From positions 1 to 5,433 of the forward strand of contig JAKEGR010000189.1 of NCBI GenBank assembly GCA_022615465.1: a stretch of 5,433 bases of DNA. Reading direction: 5' to 3'. Of this stretch, positions 1 through 5,433 are shown in pieces. The position numbers and the translations under genes were made by a program. Position 1 is the first letter of the stretch; the number at the start of each line of letters is the position of its first letter. Under the pieces are notes generated by a model. The model searched no databases. It had not been told where the DNA came from and was given only the letters and a program-made list of their open reading frames with translations. Source of the DNA: Planctomycetota bacterium (GTDB taxonomy: Bacteria > Planctomycetota > Planctomycetia > Pirellulales > Lacipirellulaceae).

Positions 1-288
1 GAGGTTGCGCCCGTTGGTAAAGACGTAGTGAACTACATGGCTGAGGGTACCAAGGGCGCAGTTCGTGACATGGCCACCGCCGTGGGCGAGGGCCTTCGCG
101 CTGGCACACCCGCGAAAGAAGTCCGGATCGCGCGCTGTTACAAATGCAACGCGGACAACGAGGCGACCGCGAATTTCTGCAAAGGCTGTGGCACGCCGCT
201 GGTAAAGACCAAGCCGTGTCCGAGTTGCGGGGAGTTGAATGACCCGGATGCCAGGTTCTGCGACAGTTGTGGGAAGGCCGTTGCCTAA
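1..288 (+). CDS. Double zinc-ribbon protein, C-terminal part (5' partial)
   Basis: The frame is open from the first base of the window and ends at TAA 286-288, so this is most likely the 3' end of a longer gene. A GTG at 28 and an ATG at 37 are in frame, but neither has a convincing ribosome binding site. The 95 visible residues start with a Gly/Ala-rich stretch (about 5-40) that could be an amphipathic helix. Two zinc ribbons follow: C46-x2-C49 with C60-x2-C63, and C73-x2-C76 with C87-x2-C90. Both have ten residues between the knuckles, and the second knuckle of each reads C-x-x-C-G. This is the double zinc-ribbon (DZR) arrangement, expected to bind two structural Zn ions. Such tails usually mediate protein or nucleic-acid contacts and do not reveal the function of the main domain, which lies outside the window. 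There is no sign of co-transcription with the ABC unit, which starts more than 550 bases away. Confidence 0.85.
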   Translation, partial: EVAPVGKDVVNYMAEGTKGAVRDMATAVGEGLRAGTPAKEVRIARCYKCNADNEATANFCKGCGTPLVKTKPCPSCGELNDPDARFCDSCGKAVA

Positions 289-340
289 CCCGCTGCTTGG
301 CCGCGTCGGCTTAACCCGAACGTTACGCCTGTCGCACCGT
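289..340. other. Intergenic start of the 556-base gap, with TAACCCG repeats
   Basis: This stretch follows the zinc-ribbon gene and holds no gene. TAACCCG occurs at 286-292 and 312-318, and a third time at 633-639 beyond the methyltransferase relic. A four-pair stem GCCG-CGT-CGGC lies at 300-310 without a T-run, so I do not call a terminator. The rest of the gap (341-844) is covered by the relic, the promoter candidate and the possible small ORF. Confidence 0.4.
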
Positions 341-571
341 TTCCCGCTCCCACGCGAACCCGACCCGCTCCACACGGCTACCCCTCCTGTCTTTGCGGGT
401 TAGGATTGGATGCTGCTTGTCCCGCACGATGCCTTGCGAAGAATGCAAGCCGCAGTCCTTCTGCACCGGCGGATAGTTGCCGAGATTGGCGCAGCCGCCC
501 AGGACGTAGAAGGCGCGACCGGGTGCGAGCACGCGGGCCATGTTGCCTAACAATCGTGTGGCATCCGGTCG
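341..571 (-). pseudogene. Decayed fragment of a DNA methyltransferase (N4/N6 type)
   Basis: Read on the minus strand from 571 down to 341, the translation contains LLGNMARVLAPGRAFYVLGG, then CANLGNYPPV, CGLHSSQGIVRDKQHPILTRKD and GSRVERVGFAWERE. From memory this follows an internal segment of the phage-type or ParB-linked DNA methylases, which read roughly ARVLxPGRxFYIWGGYAN, NYPP, GLYFSQxIxWxKxHPVLTRKDFMG and HEWxFYGWREG. Key aromatic positions are damaged: IWGGYAN became VLGGCAN, LYFSQ became LHSSQ, W became R before DKQHP, and FMG became RRG. The frame closes at TAA 323-325 and has a stop at 641-643. No catalytic DPPY or SAM-binding FxGxG motif is present, so the piece cannot be an active enzyme. 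It looks like a relic of a lost prophage or accessory gene. The match rests on recalled family sequence, not on an alignment. Confidence 0.55.
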
Positions 572-618
572 AACACCGATTTCGCCAGAAGCCCAGCAGT
601 TCCATGCTTCCGGGCCGC

Positions 619-647
619 TTGCCTGACAGTTGTAACCCGTTTATAGT
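619..647 (+). promoter_or_regulatory. Candidate sigma70-like promoter upstream of the ABC unit
   Basis: TTGCCT at 619-624 (four of six matches to TTGACA) is followed after exactly 17 bases by TATAGT at 642-647 (five of six matches to TATAAT). It is the best-spaced pair I found between the methyltransferase relic and the ABC ATPase. Transcription would start near 654, immediately before the possible small ORF at 658 and about 190 bases ahead of the ATPase ATG. Planctomycete promoters are poorly characterised, so this is sequence resemblance only. Confidence 0.35.
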
Positions 648-657
648 AAGCGGTTTA

Positions 658-798
658 ATGGCCGTTCAGGTCTGCCGGCATTCCTTGCTCAAGAGCCAGC
701 CGCGGGGGGTGGTCGCCGATTCAGAAACGACGCCGTTATTTCGGTCGTTGGCTCTGGAATCGCATTTCTGGCGAACCCACCAGGAAGAGCAAGCGTAA
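658..798 (+). CDS. Possible 46-residue small protein, unknown function
   Basis: ATG 658-660 opens a frame that ends at TAA 796-798, 46 bases before the ATPase ATG. I do not recognise the protein. It has no clear membrane segment and ends in a polar stretch, SHFWRTHQEEQA. Counting the 46 codons gives G+C of about 63, 46 and 72 percent at positions 1, 2 and 3. That low second and high third position is what real genes show at this composition. A promoter candidate ends just upstream at 647, but no good Shine-Dalgarno sequence precedes the ATG. The same frame is open upstream to 406, but that part lies opposite the methyltransferase relic and is Arg/Pro-rich, as expected for a shadow. It could be a leader peptide of the ABC operon, the remnant of a larger gene, or chance. 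Confidence 0.28.
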   Translation: MAVQVCRHSLLKSQPRGVVADSETTPLFRSLALESHFWRTHQEEQA

Positions 799-844
799 CC
801 GGTACACAGGGTAAGTGCTATCGCAGCAGCAAGCGAGAGTGAAC

Positions 845-1750
845 ATGGCGGGTGATACAGTCATCGAAACGAGGGCCCTCTCGAAGATCTATCGCGACTT
901 CTGGGGCCGGCCCAAGGTGCGGGCCCTCAAGGCGCTCGACTTGGAAATCAAGCAGGGCGAAGTGTTTGGTCTGCTGGGGCCTAACGGCTCCGGAAAAACG
1001 ACGACCATCAAGCTGCTCCTCGGCCTGCTGTTTCCCACCGACGGCCAGGCCCTTGTTTTCGGCAAGGATGCCACCGATGTCAGCAAGAACGAACGCATCG
1101 GTTATTTGCCCGAGGAGTCGTATCTTTACCGTTTTTTGAACGCCGAGGAGACACTCGATTTCTACGGTCGGCTGTTCGACATTCGGCATGACGTGCTGAA
1201 GCAGCGAATCGACGATCTGATTAAGATGGTCGGCCTCGACCGCGCCCGCAAACGGCAACTCAAAGAGTATTCCAAGGGCATGACGCGCCGCATCGGCCTT
1301 GCCCAGGCGCTGATCAACGAACCTGACCTCATCCTTCTCGATGAACCAACCAGCGGTCTCGACCCGATCGGCACTCGGGAAATGAAAGACATGATCCTGC
1401 GCCTGCGTAGCGAAGGGAAAACTATCGTCATGTGCAGCCACTTGCTGGCAGACGTTCAGGACGTGTGTGACCGAATCGCGATTTTGCACCAGGGTGAGCT
1501 GAAGGAATTGGGCCGCGTCGATACGCTCCTCACGGTGGCCGACGTTACCCAGATTCGCGCAAAGCGATTGAATCCAGACTGCCAGAATGAAATCCGCCAG
1601 GTGATTGAGCGGCATCATGGCGAACTGGTTAGTATCGAGCATCCGACGACGACGCTTGAGGAGCTGTTCCTCTCCATCGTTCGTGACAGTGAGGCTCGGC
1701 CCGGACGGCGCGCTGTTGCCGCCGCCGAGCCGGCCGCACCCCCTTCGTAG
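845..1750 (+). CDS. ABC-2 type transporter, ATP-binding protein
   Basis: This 301-residue protein is the cytoplasmic ATPase of an ABC-2 family exporter. It carries Walker [10 protein letters not shown] (45-53), a Q-loop region GYLPEE (86-91) with Glu where Gln is usual, the signature YSKGM (142-146) in place of LSGGQ, Walker B LILLDEP (162-168) with the catalytic Glu at 167, D-loop SGLD (170-173) and the H-loop His199. A C-terminal extension of about 80 residues contains [10 protein letters not shown] (270-279), the helix typical of the DrrA/NatA/CcmA-like group, and then an Ala/Pro-rich tail. All catalytic residues are present, so it should be active. ATG 845 is preferred because GAGAG at 834-838 lies six bases upstream and the protein then begins like its relatives; GTG 815 would add ten unlikely residues. 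The permease that follows after 79 bases is its expected partner. The class is certain, the substrate is unknown. Confidence 0.95.
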   Translation: MAGDTVIETRALSKIYRDFWGRPKVRALKALDLEIKQGEVFGLLGPNGSGKTTTIKLLLGLLFPTDGQALVFGKDATDVSKNERIGYLPEESYLYRFLNAEETLDFYGRLFDIRHDVLKQRIDDLIKMVGLDRARKRQLKEYSKGMTRRIGLAQALINEPDLILLDEPTSGLDPIGTREMKDMILRLRSEGKTIVMCSHLLADVQDVCDRIAILHQGELKELGRVDTLLTVADVTQIRAKRLNPDCQNEIRQVIERHHGELVSIEHPTTTLEELFLSIVRDSEARPGRRAVAAAEPAAPPS

Positions 1751-1770
1751 GTCAGGCTTTCCAGCCTGAC
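1751..1770. repeat. Perfect 8-bp hairpin, REP-like palindrome
   Basis: GTCAGGCT, loop TTCC, AGCCTGAC form a perfect eight-pair stem that starts directly after the TAG stop of the ATPase gene. No T-run follows (next bases CCAATTGAAC), so it is not a classical intrinsic terminator. I associate this palindrome with dispersed intergenic repeats in planctomycete genomes; that is recollection, not a search. Inside an operon it could stabilise the 3' end of the ATPase message or set the ratio between ATPase and permease. Confidence 0.75.
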
Positions 1771-1784
1771 CAATTGAACTCCTT

Positions 1785-1822
1785 TCAGGCAAGAAAAGCC
1801 TGACTGACAACATCCAGCCTGA
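1785..1822. repeat. Second hairpin and an extra half-site of the CAGGC cluster
   Basis: TCAGGC (1785-1790), a seven-base loop AAGAAAA, and GCCTGA (1798-1803) form a six-pair stem. A further half-site, CCAGCCTGA at 1814-1822, repeats 1761-1769 exactly. GCCTGACTGA (1798-1807) and GCCTGATTGA (1817-1826) are near-identical direct repeats. The last half-site ends eight bases before the permease ATG, where a Shine-Dalgarno sequence would be expected and none is seen. Alternative pairings among the half-sites could therefore affect permease translation. Confidence 0.6.
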
Positions 1823-1829
1823 TTGATCG

Positions 1830-3674
1830 ATGGTTCTCGAAAAGGAAGTCCTTCCTTATTTAACGTGGCTTATGGGCGGTTCCGGGACAGAACTCGGAAC
1901 GCTCTACCGCTTTTTGATCATTGCGGCCATGCTCGCCGTGTTGGCGCTGCTAATCGGCTTTTTGACCGCGTTGCTCCGCTACGGACCACTCAAGGCCGGC
2001 GACTTGACTTACCGCGTCCTCGTGAATGGATTTTCGGAACTTGCCCAAGTCTCGCCCCGGCGTGTTTGGGCGCTGGCGCGACTCGCCGTGAAGGAATCGA
2101 TCCGCCGCCGTGTCGTGGTGGTACTCGTGGTCTTCGCGATGATCCTGCTGTTCGCCAGTTGGTTTCTGCAAACCGGGTACCGCGATCCGGGCAAGCTGTT
2201 TTTCAGCTTCGTTCTCACCGCAACGACCTACCTGGTGCTGTTCATCTCGCTCTTGATCAGTGCTCTCAGTTTGCCACAGGACTTCAAGTCAAAGACGATT
2301 CATACGGTGATGACCAAACCGGTACGCGCGGGCGAAATCGTCCTGGGGCGCATCCTCGGCTTCACGATTGTCGGCACCGTGCTGCTTGCGATCATGGCGA
2401 TCGGTAGTTACCTGTTCGTGGTCCGTACGCTCTATCATACCCATGCGGTCGAGGTCGCGAATCTCGAAAGCATCAACGATGCCGACGGCAACGTCATCGG
2501 CAAGAAAGGCCATACCACTTCCAGCCAGTCGCACCGGCACGAAATCGAGGTCGATGCGGAGGGGAACGGCGTGGCCCTCTCGGCCAATGGCCATGATCAC
2601 GAGATCACGGCCGGACAGCATGGCGGTGAAATGGCATACGAAGTCGGCGGTCCGCGGGGATTGATGCGTGCCCGCATGCCCCATTACGGGAAATTGCGTT
2701 TTCTCGACCGTAAGGGCGTCGACGTGGCACGGGGCATCAGCGTTGGCAGCGAGTGGACGTACCGCAGCTTTATCGAGGGCGGCACATCGGCCGCCGCCAT
2801 TTGGACCTTCGACGGCATCGATGATTCCACTTTGCGGCGCGCCGACGACGGCGACGGCCAGTACTTGCCCCTGGAACTCATCGTCCGAGTGTTCCGCAGC
2901 TACACAGGCAATATCGATCGTGGCATTCAAGGCAGCGTCCAACTCCGTAACCCAGACAAACCTGACATCAAGACCGATCTTGAAACGTTCACCGCGAAGG
3001 ATGATTCGATCAATGATATCAACCTGTCGCGGAAGCTGTACGATCCCCAGCAGAAGCCGATCGACTTGCTCGAAGATTTGGTGAGTGAGGACGGCCGCCT
3101 GGACGTGATTGTCCAATGTCTCGATCGGTCCCAGTACTTCGGCTTTGCCCAAGCAGACGCCTACCTTCGGAAGCCAGACGGTTCGCCCTGGGTGAACTTT
3201 GTGAAGGCCTTTCTCAGCATTTGGGTTCAAATGTTGCTGGTCATCGCCATTGGCGTAACCTGCAGCACGGTTGTCAACGGCCCCGTGGCGGTGATGTTTA
3301 CCGTGGCGTTCATTGCGCTCGGTTTCTTCAAGGAGTTCTTCGTGAACGTGGCTACCGGCAAACAGGTAGGCGGCGGCCCCTTGGAGTCTCTCGTGCGGCT
3401 CGTCACCCAGAAGAACCAAACGACGGGGTTGGATGAGGACAACCTGAGCGTGCAATTGATGCATGCCGTTGATAAGTTCTTTGAAACGGCCATGCGCAGC
3501 CTGGCCTACGTCCTGCCCGATTTCCGCTCATTGAGCACCGTGGACTATGTCGCCTACGGCTTTAATATCCCTCCGAGCAAGGTGTATCAGGATCTTACGG
3601 TGGGCTTGGCTTACCTTGCCGGTCTGCTGGTGATTGGATACTTCTTGCTGAGGACGCGCGAGGTGGCCAAATGA
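1830..3674 (+). CDS. ABC-2 type permease with large His-rich extracytoplasmic insertion
   Basis: This 614-residue protein is the membrane subunit of the exporter. Hydrophobic segments lie at about 26-48, 95-113, 125-147, 175-198, 457-481, 484-503 and 588-607. The basic loop at 150-174 (KSKTIHTVMTKPVRAGEIVLG) resembles the cytosolic loop before the fourth helix in NosY/ABC-2 family permeases. Typical ABC-2 permeases have about 250-400 residues; the excess is a hydrophilic insertion at about 199-456, predicted outside the membrane. It begins with HTH (203-205), HRHEIEV (235-241) and HDHEI (255-259), separated by DADGN (217-221) and DAEGN (242-246), and continues as a probably beta-rich domain. 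The start at ATG 1830 is fixed on its upstream side by an in-frame TGA at 1824-1826; no clear ribosome binding site is visible. The stop overlaps the next gene as ATGA. The substrate is not evident. Confidence 0.9.
   Translation: MVLEKEVLPYLTWLMGGSGTELGTLYRFLIIAAMLAVLALLIGFLTALLRYGPLKAGDLTYRVLVNGFSELAQVSPRRVWALARLAVKESIRRRVVVVLVVFAMILLFASWFLQTGYRDPGKLFFSFVLTATTYLVLFISLLISALSLPQDFKSKTIHTVMTKPVRAGEIVLGRILGFTIVGTVLLAIMAIGSYLFVVRTLYHTHAVEVANLESINDADGNVIGKKGHTTSSQSHRHEIEVDAEGNGVALSANGHDHEITAGQHGGEMAYEVGGPRGLMRARMPHYGKLRFLDRKGVDVARGISVGSEWTYRSFIEGGTSAAAIWTFDGIDDSTLRRADDGDGQYLPLELIVRVFRSYTGNIDRGIQGSVQLRNPDKPDIKTDLETFTAKDDSINDINLSRKLYDPQQKPIDLLEDLVSEDGRLDVIVQCLDRSQYFGFAQADAYLRKPDGSPWVNFVKAFLSIWVQMLLVIAIGVTCSTVVNGPVAVMFTVAFIALGFFKEFFVNVATGKQVGGGPLESLVRLVTQKNQTTGLDEDNLSVQLMHAVDKFFETAMRSLAYVLPDFRSLSTVDYVAYGFNIPPSKVYQDLTVGLAYLAGLLVIGYFLLRTREVAK
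3660..3666 (+). promoter_or_regulatory. Strong Shine-Dalgarno for the coupled third gene
   Basis: GAGGTGG lies inside the last permease codons, four bases before ATG 3671. With the ATGA overlap it indicates translational coupling, and it fixes the start of the third gene. The first two genes of the unit have weak or no such site. Confidence 0.7.
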
Positions 3675-5398
3675 GCGAACGCCGCTCCTTCTATCGCAAA
3701 ATTGCTTACGGCATCGGGATCATCGTTCTTCTCTTCCCCTTGTTTTGGCTCAGTTCCCCCGCAACACAGACCGAGCCGGGGGGAAAATTGGCCCGGCTTC
3801 GCGATGAATACCGGCTTGGCCAGGCGAATATAGGCGAGATCGATCCAGCCAGTGAAACGATGAAGCTCGCCACGCTTGGCCTGCGCGGTGTCGCCGTGAA
3901 TCTGCTCTGGGAGAAGGCCAACTACTACAAGAAGACGGAGGACTGGACGAACCTTACCGCGACGCTCGAACAATTGGCCAAGCTACAGCCGAATTTCACT
4001 ACGTTCTGGCGTTTCCAAGCGTGGAATTTGAGTTACAACGTATCGGTCGAATTTGACGACTACCACGATCGCTACTATTACGTCCGCCGCGGCATCCAAT
4101 TCCTTGAGAAAGGCGAACGGCACAACCAGGATAGCCCCCGTCTGCTCTGGGATTTGGGCTGGTTTATAGGCCAGAAGATCGGCCGTGCCGATGAACATGA
4201 GCAATATCGCCGCTTGTTCAAAAACGACGACGAGTTCCATCCACCGGATCGATTGCCCGATCAACGCGACAACTGGCTCGTCGGCAAGGAGTGGTATAAC
4301 AAGGGCGTGGATGCCGTCAAGCTGAGGGGGATGGACCTCGGCAAGCAGAGTCCTCGCATCTTCTTTTCCAGCCCGGCCATGTCGCAGATCAATTATGCCG
4401 CGGCGATTGAAAAGGAAGGGTTTTTCGAAAAGGCTCGCCGGGCGTGGATTCGCGCCGGCCAGGAGTGGGACCAGTTTGGCGACGAGGTCATTGAACATTC
4501 CACCGGCGTCCCGTTGCGGTTGGGCGACCAGCCGCGACTGGAAGGGGTAGTCGCCGAGCTGCGCAAACGGCTCGACGCCATGGCGCCCAGTCTGCGTGAA
4601 AAGATCGCCAAGGAGAAACTCGACGCGCTGACAACGGCAGAACGCACACTTCACGAGATCCCCCCTGCCGAGCTTACCGACGACCAACTGAAGCAATGGG
4701 AGGTGATTGAGGAAAAGCTGAAGGTGAGCGATCGCGATCTTGCGGAACGCATCGCCCGCGACGAACCCGCTCGGGCCAAGGAATCATTGCGATTGTTGAA
4801 CGAACTGGAACGCGAAGACCTGCACCTGTACTACACGATCAGTTATAAGCGGGACAGCAACTACGACTATTGGGCCACGCGATGTGCATTCGAGCAGACG
4901 CCCAACGCGATTGCCGCTCGCGAGAAGATGTACAACGCTCGCAAGGCATTCCTCGACCAGAATCTGCCGCTAGCCAAACAGCTCTACAAAGACGGTTTTG
5001 CCAAATGGCGGTTGGTGATCGATGCGTTTCCATCCATCCTGGACGATGAAGCCACGACGGGAGACGATCTGATCGAGTATCTGCAGAAGTACCGCGAAGT
5101 CCTCGATCAGCTCGACGAGACGTTGGAGGATGATTTCCCACTCTGGGAAGTCATCGAGAAATTCGACAATGATGGTAAGTTCACCGACGAACTCAAAGCA
5201 CATCAGGAACGCAAGGCCGCGAATGGCAATGTACCGGCCGGAGCAAATGACGAAGCAAATGGCACCGCGCCAACCGGTGCCAGCAGCGAAACGGCACCGG
5301 AAACCATCAACGAACCGCGGCCCGGAGAAGGGGCGGACAACGCGGCGGACAAGTCCAACGTTGATGCTGGCAACCCATTGGGTACAGCGCCCCAATAG
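3671..5398 (+). CDS. Membrane-anchored TPR-like helical protein of the ABC unit
   Basis: The 575-residue protein starts with a basic segment ERRSFYRK (3-10) and a hydrophobic stretch IAYGIGIIVLLFPLFWLSS (11-29). This is either an uncleaved anchor or a signal peptide with possible cleavage after A31. Residues 65-185 are rich in Trp, Tyr and Leu and read as paired helices of TPR type, for example LLWEKANYYKKTEDWTNLTATLEQLAKLQP followed by a second helix pair. About 240-265 (YAAAIEKEGFFEKARRAWIRAGQEW) and 412-450 (AAREKMYNARKAFLDQNLPLAKQLYKDGFAKW) are further TPR-like units. The stretch 290-380 is strongly charged and probably a long helix or coiled coil. The tail from about 511 is Gly/Ala/Asn/Pro-rich and probably disordered. 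No enzymatic motif is visible. Its start overlaps the permease stop and has a strong ribosome binding site, so it is probably made in proportion to the permease and acts with it outside the cytoplasm, as a scaffold or substrate receptor. That role is inferred. Confidence 0.88.
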   Translation: MSERRSFYRKIAYGIGIIVLLFPLFWLSSPATQTEPGGKLARLRDEYRLGQANIGEIDPASETMKLATLGLRGVAVNLLWEKANYYKKTEDWTNLTATLEQLAKLQPNFTTFWRFQAWNLSYNVSVEFDDYHDRYYYVRRGIQFLEKGERHNQDSPRLLWDLGWFIGQKIGRADEHEQYRRLFKNDDEFHPPDRLPDQRDNWLVGKEWYNKGVDAVKLRGMDLGKQSPRIFFSSPAMSQINYAAAIEKEGFFEKARRAWIRAGQEWDQFGDEVIEHSTGVPLRLGDQPRLEGVVAELRKRLDAMAPSLREKIAKEKLDALTTAERTLHEIPPAELTDDQLKQWEVIEEKLKVSDRDLAERIARDEPARAKESLRLLNELEREDLHLYYTISYKRDSNYDYWATRCAFEQTPNAIAAREKMYNARKAFLDQNLPLAKQLYKDGFAKWRLVIDAFPSILDDEATTGDDLIEYLQKYREVLDQLDETLEDDFPLWEVIEKFDNDGKFTDELKAHQERKAANGNVPAGANDEANGTAPTGASSETAPETINEPRPGEGADNAADKSNVDAGNPLGTAPQ

Positions 5399-5433
5399 CA
5401 ATCGCCTTTCTTGTCTCTTTTTCCTTTCCGCAC

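Noticed and set aside
300..310. GCCG-CGT-CGGC hairpin as a terminator of the zinc-ribbon gene
   Set aside because: A four-pair stem with a three-base loop and no T-run is too weak to call.
406..657. Upstream extension of the small plus-strand ORF
   Set aside because: It is Arg/Pro-rich and lies opposite the methyltransferase relic, so it is probably the relic's shadow; only the part from 658 has independent coding-like periodicity.
692..755. Inverted repeat AGAGCCA/TGGCTCT
   Set aside because: Seven pairs across a 50-base loop are compatible with chance, and nothing else supports a structured RNA there.
818..1813. Long open frame on the minus strand opposite the ATPase
   Set aside because: It is a shadow of the ABC ATPase: the sense strand encodes all ABC motifs, and the antisense translation shows no recognisable domain.
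2289..3464. 391-residue open frame on the minus strand opposite the permease
   Set aside because: High GC with regular codon use leaves long antisense frames open. The translation has no domain I recognise, while the sense frame shows helices and family loops.
5377..5396. Stem ATTGGG/CCCAAT with a pyrimidine-rich stretch after it (5407-5428), as a terminator for the ABC unit
   Set aside because: The stem has only six pairs, overlaps the stop codon and is separated from the interrupted T-rich stretch by about ten bases, so it does not fit an intrinsic terminator.

Overview
The window looks like part of a planctomycete chromosome (Pirellulales-like). This is an inference from moderately high GC, the style of the proteins, an intergenic hairpin of a kind I associate with that group, and an ABC-2 permease plus membrane-anchored helical protein unlike the usual proteobacterial or firmicute arrangements. 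There are no rRNA or tRNA genes, CRISPR arrays, integrases or transposases.

Layout. Bases 1-288 hold the 3' end of a gene for a double zinc-ribbon protein with four CxxC knuckles. Bases 289-844 form a long gap that is not empty. On the minus strand (about 341-571) lies what reads as a decayed internal piece of a DNA methyltransferase. After it come a good sigma70-like promoter candidate (619-647) and a possible 46-residue small ORF (658-798) with coding-like base periodicity.

From 845 to 5398 runs a co-directional three-gene unit: an ABC-2 type ATPase (845-1750), a seven-helix ABC permease with a roughly 260-residue extracytoplasmic insertion (1830-3674), and a membrane-anchored, TPR-like helical protein (3671-5398) whose ATG overlaps the permease stop (ATGA). 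The 79-base gap between ATPase and permease is filled with five CAGGC/GCCTG half-sites that form one perfect and one good hairpin.

How the genes may work together. The ATPase should power the permease. The coupled third protein projects its helical domain to the periplasmic side and is well placed to bind the permease ectodomain or the substrate. The substrate is unknown. The strongest clue is in the permease insertion, which begins with three HxH dyads separated by DA(D/E)GN turns; this resembles a metal-binding beta-hairpin array and suggests metal sensing, metal-dependent folding or metal-linked export. This three-component unit is the best candidate for an undescribed system in the window.
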